From: a virus
IMG/VR virus record: IMGVR_UViG_3300030943_000020
Coordinates: 1-60,360 of that record
DNA: 60,360 bases
Direction: 5' to 3' (one strand)
Part shown: one piece after another, positions 21,135 to 29,407 of the stretch
Layout: the number at the start of each line of letters is the position of its first letter
How positions within the stretch are numbered: the stretch's first letter is position 1
Translations under genes and position numbers: made by a program
Notes under the pieces: generated by a model
The model's database searches: none
What the model saw: only the letters and a program-made list of their open reading frames with translations
Told to the model about the DNA's origin: nothing

Positions 21135-22243
21135 ACCAGTCCGTTGAGCAGGTCGTCGAAGTTGTCGACGGCTTCCTCGACCGGAGCGGCAGCCTTGGCG
21201 GCTGGCTTGGCAGCTGCCTTGGCCGGAGCCTTCTTGACGGGCTCCTCCACCACGGTCTCCTCCAGCCCCGCAAGGAGGTCATCGGAGGACTCTTCGACCG
21301 GCTCTTCGGTGGCCTCTTCAGCAGCGTCGTCGCCGACGCCGGAGAACAGGTCGTCGGTCATGACGTCAGGCAGCTCATCGAGCAGCTCCCCGGTGTCGAG
21401 GTTGACCTCATCATCGGAGATGGACTCCCCGCCGATGCCATCCAGCAGGCCGCTGAGGTCGGCGTCCAGACCCTCCGTGGATGCCTCCACGACGGTGGCA
21501 CCCTTGACCTGTGCCCACGCCTCCATGACGGCGGCGATGTCCTGAGCGATCCACTGCGGCTGCTTGGGCGAGCCACAGGCGATGGACAGGTCCGGGATCT
21601 GGTTCTCCTTGAAGGAGAGGGCGGTCGTCTTCTGACGCTCCTTGGTGGGATCGAGGAGCCACTCCGCATTGGAGGCGACAGCGATGTCGAACTGCTGGAA
21701 GTTCTCGCTGGTGCACGGGCCGAGCAGCAGGTCGTGCTTGCGCAGGTCGGTCCACTCCTTCTTGGCGTCGATCAGCTTGTTGAACACCTTGTCCGCGAAG
21801 CCCCACACGAGGACCTCGACCGAGTACGGCGTCTGGAGGTTGGTGGTTCCCGCCTTGGTGCGGTACCGGATGATGTGCATGGCGTAGCGGCGCTGCGGCT
21901 CCTGCGCGTAGTCCGGGAAGTCCTTGGCCAGCTTGCACATCGGGCAGTTCTTCGGGTCTGCGCCGACGGTCTTCAGGATCTCCGCATCACCGAGGCAGAT
22001 GGCCTTGGTGATGAAGTCGGTCTTGTAGTCCTCGTAGGTGGACTTGTCCTTGCGCTCCTTGGTCTCCATCTGCGGGACACCGTTGATGATCTGCGGCTTG
22101 CGGAGGGTGTGGACGAACTCCATGACGGGGTTCTCCAGCCCGACGAGGATGCGAGCGCGCTCGCCGTTCTTGAGCTTGAGCTTCGGGTAGTCGTAGTTCG
22201 TGACTGCGACCCTGTTCTCTTCCTCGAAAGTGACTCTGGGCAT
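21131..22243 (-). CDS. gp32-like single-stranded DNA-binding protein
   Basis: 370 residues, ATG at 22241-22243. An N-terminal OB-fold-like region (YPKLKLKNGERARILVGLE) with a zinc site around CPMCKLAKDFP (C100, C103) resembles T4 gp32-type proteins. A long acidic, Ala/Pro/Lys-spaced tail ends VDNFDDLLNGLV, the type of acidic tip that binds replication partners. It is transcribed from the second-class promoter 22302-22330 and sits with RuvC-like and RecA genes. Confidence 0.75.
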   Translation of the reverse strand: MPRVTFEEENRVAVTNYDYPKLKLKNGERARILVGLENPVMEFVHTLRKPQIINGVPQMETKERKDKSTYEDYKTDFITKAICLGDAEILKTVGADPKNCPMCKLAKDFPDYAQEPQRRYAMHIIRYRTKAGTTNLQTPYSVEVLVWGFADKVFNKLIDAKKEWTDLRKHDLLLGPCTSENFQQFDIAVASNAEWLLDPTKERQKTTALSFKENQIPDLSIACGSPKQPQWIAQDIAAVMEAWAQVKGATVVEASTEGLDADLSGLLDGIGGESISDDEVNLDTGELLDELPDVMTDDLFSGVGDDAAEEATEEPVEESSDDLLAGLEETVVEEPVKKAPAKAAAKPAAKAAAPVEEAVDNFDDLLNGLV

Positions 22244-22301
22244 CTGACGTTCCTTCTGTTTCCCGGGAGCCGGATTGTTCCGGACTCAATGGCTACAACT
22301 G

Positions 22302-22330
22302 ATGATACGGATCAGCACTGACAAAACTCA
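22302..22330 (-). promoter_or_regulatory. Second-class promoter (TATCAT) for the gp32-like gene
   Basis: Minus strand -35 TGAGTT (22325-22330), 17-base spacer, -10 TATCAT (22302-22307). It lacks the GGCG seen at other sites (TCCG instead). The leader is about 52 bases and carries its own ribosome site (AAGGAA). Confidence 0.5.
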
Positions 22331-22834
22331 CCTTTCGAGAGATGACTCGAACTGGAGTGCATGAAGGGCTGCGCGGAGGTCCTTGCGGATGGCATCCAGC
22401 TGCCAGTGGATCTGGGAAATGACCTCATAACTGTCATTAGTTACGGACACCAATCTGTCCCTAAGATAGGCCACTCTTCTTTCATTAAATGAGTCCAGCT
22501 TGGCGTCGGCTGCACGCTCTGCTGCGGAGGAGAACTCGACCCGGCTGCCCGCCCTGATCTGGGTGGCCTGCATGAGCGCCTGATCAGCGGCGAAGGCTGC
22601 CTCCTCCTTGGCCCTGCGTGCCCGGCCCCGGGCGAGGGTGACCTTGCTCAGCAGCTCGTCGATCCGATCAGAGCGTGCCCTGACCCGCCGCAGCAGGTCG
22701 GTCATCTCCGCGATGCTCTCCTGCTCAGCGCCACGCAGCCTGCCCTTGGGATCCCCCGCAGCGCCATGGCGAAGCTCCAGCGCCTCAGTGACCCACGCCA
22801 AGATCTGGGCCTCGAAGTCGGACTCGTTGCTCAC
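22328..22834 (-). CDS. Coiled-coil hypothetical protein (168 aa)
   Basis: GTG at 22832-22834 overlaps the DNA polymerase stop (GTGA). Nearly all helical and charged (EMTDLLRRVRARSDRIDELL; LARGRARRAKEEAAFAADQAL; DSFNERRVAYLRDRLV). Translationally coupled to the polymerase, so it may be an accessory protein. No family recognised. Confidence 0.65.
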   Translation of the reverse strand: MSNESDFEAQILAWVTEALELRHGAAGDPKGRLRGAEQESIAEMTDLLRRVRARSDRIDELLSKVTLARGRARRAKEEAAFAADQALMQATQIRAGSRVEFSSAAERAADAKLDSFNERRVAYLRDRLVSVTNDSYEVISQIHWQLDAIRKDLRAALHALQFESSLER

Positions 22835-25440
22835 AGCAGCATCCCTGCCATCACGTTGTCGGCGTCGGTGGTGTCCTCGGCGACCACCAGACCAGCCCCT
22901 CCGAGGATGAGACTGATCGCGGGCTGGTCCTCCGGGGTGATCCGGAAGGTGCCATCGAGAGTGACTACTCCCTCGGGGGTCTCGACCTTGACCGTGTCCA
23001 CGCCCTGCCGGAAGTCGAGGTAGGTGGTGAACTTCAGCCACTGCACCTCGTCAGGCATCTCGGAGATGGTCACTGTGGCGGTCTTGGGGGGCAGCAGGGC
23101 CGCGTTGTGCTCGGCACTGTGGAACCACCCCGGATCCTCCTCCTCAGGCTCCACAGCGGCAGCCTCGGGCTGCTCAGGTACCACTGTGTGGTCGGGCAGG
23201 ACGAAGTCAGGGTTGCGGGTGGCGTAGTAGGACGCGGAGAAGCCGAAGAAGCCTTCCTCCCACGCGTAGTACTGGTCCAGCACCGCGTGCAGGGAGTCAC
23301 CCTCCCAGTAGTGGGCCTCCTTCAACCACGGCAGCTCCACCTCGATGTCGTAGCCCTTGATCGTCTTGTCCTCGTTGAGCCGGACCTCGGCCTGTGCACC
23401 CCACTGGTAGCCCTCATGCCAGTCGGCGCGGATCTCCAGCGGGAAGCCGGGGACCGGGAAGTTGACGCAGGGCTCGACGAGGTCAATGACCTGCTTGGTG
23501 GTGATGGACTCGTGGACGAGGAACTCCAGCGCGTCGTGGACGGTCAGGGTCATCCGGATCAGGTCTTCGAGCCCGGCCTCCTTGATGGCCTTCTGGACCC
23601 GGACCATGGCGATCTTGAGGATGTCGGCGGCGGTGCCCTGAATCGGTGCGTTGACAGCCATCCGGTCGCCCTTGGCCTTGATCCACTCCTTGGGCTGGTA
23701 GTGCTCCCAGATCGTGTAGACCCTGCCGAAGTGTGTCTTGACCCACTTCTGCTCCCGGCCTGTGGCCTGCTGGGTGGCGATCCAGTTGGCCAGCGCAGGG
23801 TACCCGGCGAAGTAGTCCGCCAGCATCTTCTCCGCGTCCTCCTTGGTGACCGGGTCGGAGGGGCTGGTCAGCATCTCGGCGATGTTGCCTGCCCCGGACC
23901 CGAAGAGGGTGGCGAAGTTCAGGGTCTTGGCCGACTGCCGCTGCTTCTTGGTGACGTCGTCGAGGGCGACCTTGAAGGTGGCGGCTGCGGTGGACTTGTG
24001 GAGGTCGAGACCGTTGTTGAAGGCGTCGATGATCTTGCGCTCACCGGACAGGGCCCCGGCGATCCGCATCTCCACGTTGGCGTAGTCGAAGCCGACGATC
24101 CGGAAGTGCTCGGGGGCGATGAACAGGTCCCGGAAGTTGAGGTCGAAGGTGAGCCCCGACAGCAGCTGGAAGTGGTAAGGCTTGGGCCACTGCTGGTAGC
24201 TAACCTGATCCACCGACAGCCGCCCGGTGAGGGCTCCGAACTGGTTGTGGTTGGGGAACACGTAGCCGGTCCCGGCGTAGCCCATCTCGTTGATGAACTT
24301 GGTCAGGTAGGAGCCGTTGAGCTTCACCACCTGCCGGTACTCAAGGATCATCTTGATGATCGGGTCGGACTTGGCGATCACCTTCAGGGCGTCGTCGCTG
24401 GTGCTGGGTGCCCCGGTCTTCTCCGAGCGCATCTTGATCGGCAGGCCGAGCCCGTCGGGCTTCTCATCGAACAGGACCTTGGCCAGCTGTGGCACCGAGT
24501 TCAGGTTGATGTTGATGGTCCGGTTCAGGCGCTTGCCCAGCTGGTCCTGAATCTCCTCCCCCATGAGGACGGCGAAGCGCAGGGCCTCTGCCGACTTCTT
24601 GCGGACGTTGGGCCAGTGGAAGAACATGTTGCCGGAGGCGACCCCGGTCTCCGGGTCGATGACCCCGGCCTCCATCTCCACCAGTCCCGGGAGCAGGGCC
24701 ATCTCGGTCTTGAAGATGAACGTGTCCTTGAGGGCCTCGTAGTGTTTCTCGAAAATGAGGAGCGACCCGACGGAGTCCTCGCAGGCGTACTCGATGACCT
24801 TGGGGCTGTAGGCGTTGCGGGTGTTGAACCGGATGTACGGCTTGCCTCCCTTGCGCATGAGCGGGCCCAGATCGGGATCGTTCGTGGTGAACAGGTCGTC
24901 GAAGTGCGTCATGTCCATGTTGAACGCAGCCTTGGCCACGGACTTCAGGTCCTTGCCGACCCTGATGGGGTCGTAGCAGGCGGCGAGCCAGACCAGCAGC
25001 ATGGTGTCCGCGAGGATCGGGAACATGCCCTTGGTGCGCCGGATCTCCGGGCCCAGCTCCTCGTCGTTCCAGAGCGTTTCACGAAACCACCGGGACAGGC
25101 CCTTGAGTTCGTAGGCAGCGTTGTGGGCGACGCCCTGACCACTGCTCAGCATCCGCCACAAGGCGCGTGCCACCGGGATGATGTCGTCGATGTTGCCACC
25201 GTCGTCGTGGGCGATGGGGATGTATCGGGCCCACTCGGTGGAGACCGTGAAGGAGATGCCGACCACGATGTAGTCGGGGTGGAACTGCTGGAGGGAGACA
25301 CCCTTCTTGTCGTCCCCGGTGTAGCCCGCTTCGATGTCGAAGTCGAAGGGCTTGCCGCTGGCGGTGATCCGGTCGATGAAGGAGACCGCTCCCTTGGACC
25401 CGTAAGCCTCCCGGAGGGCTCCGTAGTTGCGGCTGGTCAC
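22831..25440 (-). CDS. Family A DNA polymerase with proofreading domain and C-terminal extension
   Basis: 869 residues. GTG at 25438-25440 overlaps the previous stop (GTGA); an in-frame extension further upstream lies inside the membrane gene. The 3'-5' exonuclease shows FDFDIEAGY (D35, E37), AHNAAYEL (N107) and EYACEDSV (Y218, D222). Polymerase motif A is GFDYANVEMRI (D452, replacing the usual DYSQIELR), motif B is KTLNFATLFG (K505) and motif C is TVHDALEF (H635, D636). The polymerase core ends near residue 690; about 180 further residues match nothing I recognise. It is the replicative polymerase of this phage. A perfect palindrome lies inside (25076-25087). Confidence 0.9.
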   Translation of the reverse strand: MTSRNYGALREAYGSKGAVSFIDRITASGKPFDFDIEAGYTGDDKKGVSLQQFHPDYIVVGISFTVSTEWARYIPIAHDDGGNIDDIIPVARALWRMLSSGQGVAHNAAYELKGLSRWFRETLWNDEELGPEIRRTKGMFPILADTMLLVWLAACYDPIRVGKDLKSVAKAAFNMDMTHFDDLFTTNDPDLGPLMRKGGKPYIRFNTRNAYSPKVIEYACEDSVGSLLIFEKHYEALKDTFIFKTEMALLPGLVEMEAGVIDPETGVASGNMFFHWPNVRKKSAEALRFAVLMGEEIQDQLGKRLNRTININLNSVPQLAKVLFDEKPDGLGLPIKMRSEKTGAPSTSDDALKVIAKSDPIIKMILEYRQVVKLNGSYLTKFINEMGYAGTGYVFPNHNQFGALTGRLSVDQVSYQQWPKPYHFQLLSGLTFDLNFRDLFIAPEHFRIVGFDYANVEMRIAGALSGERKIIDAFNNGLDLHKSTAAATFKVALDDVTKKQRQSAKTLNFATLFGSGAGNIAEMLTSPSDPVTKEDAEKMLADYFAGYPALANWIATQQATGREQKWVKTHFGRVYTIWEHYQPKEWIKAKGDRMAVNAPIQGTAADILKIAMVRVQKAIKEAGLEDLIRMTLTVHDALEFLVHESITTKQVIDLVEPCVNFPVPGFPLEIRADWHEGYQWGAQAEVRLNEDKTIKGYDIEVELPWLKEAHYWEGDSLHAVLDQYYAWEEGFFGFSASYYATRNPDFVLPDHTVVPEQPEAAAVEPEEEDPGWFHSAEHNAALLPPKTATVTISEMPDEVQWLKFTTYLDFRQGVDTVKVETPEGVVTLDGTFRITPEDQPAISLILGGAGLVVAEDTTDADNVMAGMLL
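25076..25087. repeat. Intragenic GTTTYNNGAAAC palindrome
   Basis: GTTTCACGAAAC, a perfect copy inside the 5' part of the DNA polymerase gene. Confidence 0.7.
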
Positions 25441-25646
25441 CGCTGAGGACTGGAGGAGAACGGTCGTGAAGTGAAGGTGGCAGCTTCGAGGACGGCCTGA
25501 TTGTCCTGCTTGGCCAAGGCCACCTTCTTGATGCTGGTTGCCACCGCCGACCCGACAGCTCCGACGAAGAAGGTGGTCGGGATGGCGAGGATCGTCAGTG
25601 CCAAGCAGGCCTGCCAGATCCATGTCCAGTACGTTGCCCAGTCCAT
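25437..25646 (-). CDS. Small membrane protein (69 aa)
   Basis: ATG at 25644-25646 with AAGGAG upstream. One span (ACLALTILAIPTTFFVGAVGSAVA) then a polar tail. It is the first gene of the transcript that continues into DNA polymerase, and begins behind the second-class promoter 25682-25710. Function unknown; membrane tethering of replication is possible but speculative. Confidence 0.65.
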   Translation of the reverse strand: MDWATYWTWIWQACLALTILAIPTTFFVGAVGSAVATSIKKVALAKQDNQAVLEAATFTSRPFSSSPQR

Positions 25647-25681
25647 ATCAGTTCTCCTTGATCTGCGGGGTGCTTCTCCTG

Positions 25682-25710
25682 TTGATACGCCTCACGACAG
25701 CCCTGCCGCA
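25682..25710 (-). promoter_or_regulatory. Second-class promoter (GGCG-TATCAA) for the polymerase operon
   Basis: Minus strand -35 TGCGGC (25705-25710), 17-base spacer ending GGCG, -10 TATCAA (25682-25687). It shares the 14-mer GGCGTATCAACAGG with 11311-11324 and 31278-31291. The -35 lies inside the end of the endonuclease VII gene. Confidence 0.65.
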
Positions 25711-26171
25711 GTGACGTAAGCGATTGCTCGTTCCATGATCGACGGATCATCCTGAAAGTTCCCCAGCGCGACGTTGCATCTTGAGCACAAGAGGCCCCTG
25801 ACACACCTCCCACAACTGCGCTTGCCGGGGCAGCACGCATGGTCGTGGTCGACGGCCAATGCCTTAGCTTGGGTGCGCTGACAGATCGAGCAGCGGCCCT
25901 CCTGCGCGTCGAACATCTCGACGTAGCGCTCCAGCGAGATTCCGTAGTTCCGCAGGAGGTAGGCGTGCCTCAGGTTGTCGGCGTTGACCACGTTGTAGGA
26001 CCGCATGTACGCCCGCTTGTCCTCCTGCTGAGCCATCCGAGGACCCATGACATCGACTCGACAGCAGGCCTTGCAGTCCGACCGATAGCCGTCCTTGGAG
26101 TCCACGTTCCGGTAGAACTCCAGTGAGCCCAGAGGCTTGGGGACGCCACACTTAGAACAGATTTTTACCAA
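25692..26171 (-). CDS. Endonuclease VII-like protein
   Basis: 159 residues, TTG start at 26169-26171 overlapping the end of the clamp-loader-like gene by 7 bases. An N-terminal zinc knuckle (CSKCGVPKPL ... CKACC) is followed by the endonuclease VII core: GRCSICQ, the catalytic VDHDHACC and RGLLCSRCNVALG. Such proteins resolve branched DNA or act as free-standing homing endonucleases. Position between replication genes and a weak start fit a homing gene, but a phage function cannot be excluded. Confidence 0.8.
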   Translation of the reverse strand: MVKICSKCGVPKPLGSLEFYRNVDSKDGYRSDCKACCRVDVMGPRMAQQEDKRAYMRSYNVVNADNLRHAYLLRNYGISLERYVEMFDAQEGRCSICQRTQAKALAVDHDHACCPGKRSCGRCVRGLLCSRCNVALGNFQDDPSIMERAIAYVTAAGLS

Positions 26172-27160
26172 AATGCCACCACGACTTCCAGTAGGCCGGT
26201 TGTCTGCCCGGAGCGGTACGCCTCGTCGGCGACGGCGAGGGTCTTGCGGATCGACAGCCTGCGCTTGGCGTCGTAGTGCTTGGAGACCTTGATCAGCTCG
26301 GTCAACAGGAACGCCTGCGGACCCAGCGCCTTGGCCATGTCCCCGGGGGAGCGGTGGTCGGACTGCATGTCGTGGATCATCCCGGCCTTGTCGAGCTTGG
26401 CGTCCAGCAGTCCTATGATCCTCCCGATCTCGTCACGCGGGATCGTCTCGGCGGCGAGCAGGGCGGTCTTGCGGTCCAGTGCCAGCAGGGCGTCAGTGAA
26501 GCTGTCCCGGGGCTGCTCGGCCATCATTGCGTTGATCACCGAGATGGTGATCTCACCGGGGAACACCGCCAGCTTGAGGCAGGTGTCCCTGACCAGCCGC
26601 AGGTCCCAGTTCGATCTGGTGAGCAGGTGGCGGGCGATCCCGTCCCGCATGGGGGCCTTCGACCTGACCCACTCCACGGAGCGCAGCGCGGTCGCGGAGG
26701 TGAACGGCTTGCACTCCACCACGTGGCCCTTGGTGCCGATACAGGCTATGTGCGGGAGGGGCTCCGGTCGGGTACCGTGTCTGCGCTCCTCCGGGGTCGG
26801 CTCGGTCTTCGGAACGGTGGCCTCGGAGGAGACCATGACCACGTAGGTCCGGGGGTTGCGTGAGCGGTCCTTGACCCACTGGACGAACCTGTCCCACTCG
26901 TGGATCTTCTCGACGTGGCGGACCACCACCAGCCGGGGTGAGGTGTCCATCGGGTGCTGGTCCAGAGCCGCCCAGATGGACCGCTCAGAATCTTCTCCGG
27001 CCACGAGGCTCACCCGGTTCCACGGCTCGGGAGCGAGGAACTCGGAGACGTGGTTGACGACCTCCTCGACCAGCACGATCTCCGGCCCGCACACCCACGT
27101 GATCTGCCGGGGCTCTGGGTTCTTCTTGACCCCGGTGATCCAAACGCTGAAGGTGGCCAT
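26165..27160 (-). CDS. Clamp-loader delta-like protein
   Basis: 331 residues, ATG at 27158-27160, sharing a base with the previous stop (TGATG). It starts with a Rossmann-like region (ITWVCGPEIVLVEEVVNHV), continues with LVVVRHVEKIHEWDRFVQWV, and has the all-helical C-terminal lid and collar (FTDALLALDRKTALLAAETI). The order is that of DNA polymerase III delta (HolA), which has no active Walker A. It would pair with the AAA protein at 27444-28220. The fold call is moderate. Confidence 0.65.
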   Translation of the reverse strand: MATFSVWITGVKKNPEPRQITWVCGPEIVLVEEVVNHVSEFLAPEPWNRVSLVAGEDSERSIWAALDQHPMDTSPRLVVVRHVEKIHEWDRFVQWVKDRSRNPRTYVVMVSSEATVPKTEPTPEERRHGTRPEPLPHIACIGTKGHVVECKPFTSATALRSVEWVRSKAPMRDGIARHLLTRSNWDLRLVRDTCLKLAVFPGEITISVINAMMAEQPRDSFTDALLALDRKTALLAAETIPRDEIGRIIGLLDAKLDKAGMIHDMQSDHRSPGDMAKALGPQAFLLTELIKVSKHYDAKRRLSIRKTLAVADEAYRSGQTTGLLEVVVAFW

Positions 27161-27447
27161 CAGGCGTGAGGCAGGACCCGGACGCACTGGGCGCAGGCCA
27201 CACCGCTCACCGGCAGCATCGGGTTGTCGGCGAACTGGACCTTGGAGACCCAGTCGTTGCGCTTGACGAGGTGGTCGAAGTTGATCGTGCACACCCCGCC
27301 GTACACAGCCTGAAAGCGCCGTCCGATCAGCTCGAACTCCTGCACGTCAGCGTTTCCGAAAACAGCCACGGGTTCCTCCTTGATGCCCTGACAGTGGGCG
27401 CACGAATACTTGGGCATGTCGGTCTTCTCACACAGCTCTTCGCTCAC
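27160..27447 (-). CDS. Zinc-binding hypothetical protein (95 aa)
   Basis: GTG at 27445-27447 overlaps the AAA gene stop (GTGA). Two Cys-x2-Cys pairs (YSCAHCQG near the start and VACAQCVRVL at the end) suggest one zinc site that brings the ends together. It lies between two clamp-loader-like genes and may be part of the same complex. A perfect palindrome lies inside (27352-27363). Confidence 0.65.
   Translation of the reverse strand: MSEELCEKTDMPKYSCAHCQGIKEEPVAVFGNADVQEFELIGRRFQAVYGGVCTINFDHLVKRNDWVSKVQFADNPMLPVSGVACAQCVRVLPHA
27352..27363. repeat. Intragenic GTTTYNNGAAAC palindrome
   Basis: Minus strand GTTTTCGGAAAC, a perfect copy inside the zinc-binding gene. Confidence 0.7.
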
Positions 27448-28220
27448 AGCGCGCTCCTCAGGACACCCATCAGACTGGAGCGTACGACCAGCCTCGGACG
27501 GATCGCGGGACCCAGTGCGATCAGGATCCGCAAGGGCAGCTTCCTGCCGATGCCCTCGATCTCCTCGGAGTTGAAGATCCGGTACCGTCCGGAGATGGCC
27601 TCGGTGCACAGCGTCACCATGAGCGCCGAGTGTGGGTCCCCCCACTTCGCTGCGAGGTCGTCCAGAGTGTCAGAGTCCCGCTCGATGATCGCACGCAGGG
27701 CAGTCAGCACAAGCTGCTTGTCGTCGACCATGTCCCCCCGGTTGAGGGCGTTGCGCATCTGGCCCCCGGCAGCCAGTGCCAGCTTCTTGGCCTCGACCGC
27801 ACTGAAGTTCCGGTTCAGCAGGATCTCCTCCACAGCCGCGTCGGTGAGCAGGGGGAACCGGTAGACCGTGCACCTGCTGGTGATCGTCTCAGGTGGCAGC
27901 TCGGTGTCGATCAGGATGAACTTGGTGGCTGTGGTCGAGCACTCCTCCAGCGTCTTCAACAGCACGTTCTGGGAAGCGTCGGTGGACCGGGTGAGCCGGA
28001 TGATGACCAGCCGGGGGGTGGCGAAGGTGGACAGCATGGTGAGGTCCCGGGCGGCGTCCATGGTGAGGGCCCGGACCCTGATCACACCGAAGGAGTTGTA
28101 GAAGCGTCGACCGAGGGCTTCGGCCACCGTCCACTTGCCCACTGACGCCGGGCCGACGAACAGGGAGATCGCAGGCAGATCCTCGAACATGCCCAGCACC
28201 GTGACGGGCATCTTGATCAT
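27444..28220 (-). CDS. AAA clamp-loader subunit-like protein (delta'/gamma type)
   Basis: 258 residues, ATG at 28218-28220 overlapping the sigma-like gene stop (ATGA). Walker A region is GPASVGKWT, where Trp replaces the usual Thr/Ser after Lys, so ATP hydrolysis is doubtful. NVLLKTLEEC matches the helix after Walker B in clamp loaders, and ETITSRCTVYRF carries the SRC motif. It is shorter than cellular subunits. With the delta-like protein it may load the host or a phage sliding clamp, which is not seen in this window. Confidence 0.7.
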   Translation of the reverse strand: MIKMPVTVLGMFEDLPAISLFVGPASVGKWTVAEALGRRFYNSFGVIRVRALTMDAARDLTMLSTFATPRLVIIRLTRSTDASQNVLLKTLEECSTTATKFILIDTELPPETITSRCTVYRFPLLTDAAVEEILLNRNFSAVEAKKLALAAGGQMRNALNRGDMVDDKQLVLTALRAIIERDSDTLDDLAAKWGDPHSALMVTLCTEAISGRYRIFNSEEIEGIGRKLPLRILIALGPAIRPRLVVRSSLMGVLRSAL

Positions 28221-28942
28221 TCGGCGCAGGCCTCGTGGATCTCAGTGCGGAGCTGGGAGAGGCGGTTCCGGACGGTGGTCTCGGAGACCCCGAACTGCTC
28301 GGCGAGAGAGTCGACCATCGGCTTGCCGTAGAGATTGGCGTGCACCAGCGTGGCCTCGAAGAGATCCGTCAGGGGGCAGCGTTCCTTGGTCTTGGCCATC
28401 TGCCGGAGATGGGACCTGACGGTGTTGATCAGGTCGGTGGTTTCGAGGTCGTCGTAGGTGTCCACCAAGGAGGGCCCGTTGAGTTCCATCCACGTCACTT
28501 CGGAACACGAACCAATGTTTGCACACACGAGGGCGTCGGCGGAGATAGCGCTGCGCTGCTTGTTGATCTGCTGGCGGTCCCTGTAGTGGCGGACGTAGAT
28601 CTTCACGAAGCCGGACAGGAAGGTCCGGAAGACGGCCTTGCGGGTGACGCCGTTGTAGTGGGAGGTGAAGGTGGGGTCGAAGTCGGACAGCACGTCGTTC
28701 TCAAAGAACTTGGAGAGGATGGACATGGTCACGTCCTCCACGTTCTGATCGTCGATGCCGGACTTGAAGACGAGGGTGGAGACGTAGGCGTAGTAGTGGT
28801 CGAACAGCTCGGTGTAGGTGGTGGGGACGAAGTCGGGATACTTCGATGGCTCACGAGTGCCGGTGAGGAGTCCACCCCCGAAGATCACCCTGTTGTCGAT
28901 GAACGTGTAAGCGACCCGGGGAGTGAGGGACGTTCTGAGCAC
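28217..28942 (-). CDS. Sigma factor-like protein (region 2 and 4)
   Basis: 241 residues from a GTG at 28940-28942, preferred because CAGGAGG lies five bases upstream; an ATG 15 bases earlier has no ribosome site. The middle (YVSTLVFKSGIDDQNVEDVT and the helices after it) resembles sigma region 2. The end is a region 4-type helix-turn-helix (VDSLAEQFGVSETTVRNRLSQL). It may direct RNA polymerase to the phage promoters; being first in the 28942-26165 operon, it would be made with the clamp-loader genes. Confidence 0.65.
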   Translation of the reverse strand: MLRTSLTPRVAYTFIDNRVIFGGGLLTGTREPSKYPDFVPTTYTELFDHYYAYVSTLVFKSGIDDQNVEDVTMSILSKFFENDVLSDFDPTFTSHYNGVTRKAVFRTFLSGFVKIYVRHYRDRQQINKQRSAISADALVCANIGSCSEVTWMELNGPSLVDTYDDLETTDLINTVRSHLRQMAKTKERCPLTDLFEATLVHANLYGKPMVDSLAEQFGVSETTVRNRLSQLRTEIHEACAE

Positions 28943-28967
28943 AAGATCCTCCTGCATTGACCGAATG

Positions 28968-29042
28968 GTTGACCGCTAGTTCCCCTGAAACGTCGAACGA
29001 CGGGCCCCGGTGAAGGAACCCGTCGTTCGCTAAGCGGTCAAC
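28968..29042. ncRNA. Nested inverted repeats, structured intergenic element
   Basis: Outer arms GTTGACCGCT (28968-28977) and AGCGGTCAAC (29033-29042) pair perfectly over 10 bp. Inner arms CGAACGACGGG (28994-29004) and CCCGTCGTTCG (29019-29029) pair perfectly over 11 bp around a 14-base loop. A 16-base bulge on one side contains a half palindrome (CTGAAAC). It lies in the 234-base gap upstream of the sigma-like gene. The rest of the gap (29043-29176) has a smaller GGAGGG/CCCTCC hairpin and no gene. It may be a leader RNA, a terminator or a protein-binding cruciform. Confidence 0.55.
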
Positions 29043-29176
29043 TTAGGCAGGAGGTGGAGGGCGTGAGCCCTCCAGCTGCGGTGCAAGTGTATCTGATCAA
29101 CCGACGTAGTCGCAACGGGAGAGAAGCTAGGAATGACCCTAGTCCGGACGGGTGTCATATGCAACTATCAGCACGA

Positions 29177-29407
29177 TTACTGCCTTGAAGATTCCAGTTC
29201 ATCCTGTAGCTCGGAGAGAGCTACCACATAGCTGGGTTTGGTGCCAATGCGACACACCGTCTTCCAGCCCCCTGCCTTGCCTTCGTGAGCCAGCCGGGCT
29301 CGGCGATAGGCGTGCTGCCGGGAGATGCCCAAGATCTCTGCGGCCTCGGTGAGGTTGACCCACCCGGACAGCTGAGGGAGGTTGCCCAGCTTCTCTCCCG
29401 TGCTCAT
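29177..29407 (-). CDS. Helix-turn-helix DNA-binding protein (76 aa)
   Basis: ATG at 29405-29407 overlapping the previous stop (ATGA). NLTEAAEILGISRQHAYRRA is an excisionase/MerR-like helix-turn-helix, followed by a beta wing (TKPSYVVALSELQ). Such proteins bind DNA as excisionases, terminase small subunits or regulators. No integrase is nearby. It could be a regulator of the 28968-29042 region just downstream. Confidence 0.65.
   Translation of the reverse strand: MSTGEKLGNLPQLSGWVNLTEAAEILGISRQHAYRRARLAHEGKAGGWKTVCRIGTKPSYVVALSELQDELESSRQ

Noticed and set aside
22328-23041. Longer version of the coiled-coil gene starting at 23041
   Set aside because: It would overlap the polymerase by over 200 bases; the GTGA junction at 22834 fits the coupling used by other genes.
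23107-25446. Long plus-strand open frame opposite the DNA polymerase gene
   Set aside because: It mirrors a real gene with clear motifs; its protein is Val/Gly/Leu-rich shadow coding, as usual in GC-rich DNA.
28958-29176. Possible tRNA in the structured gap
   Set aside because: The stems do not form a cloverleaf and there is no anticodon arm or T-loop sequence of the right type.
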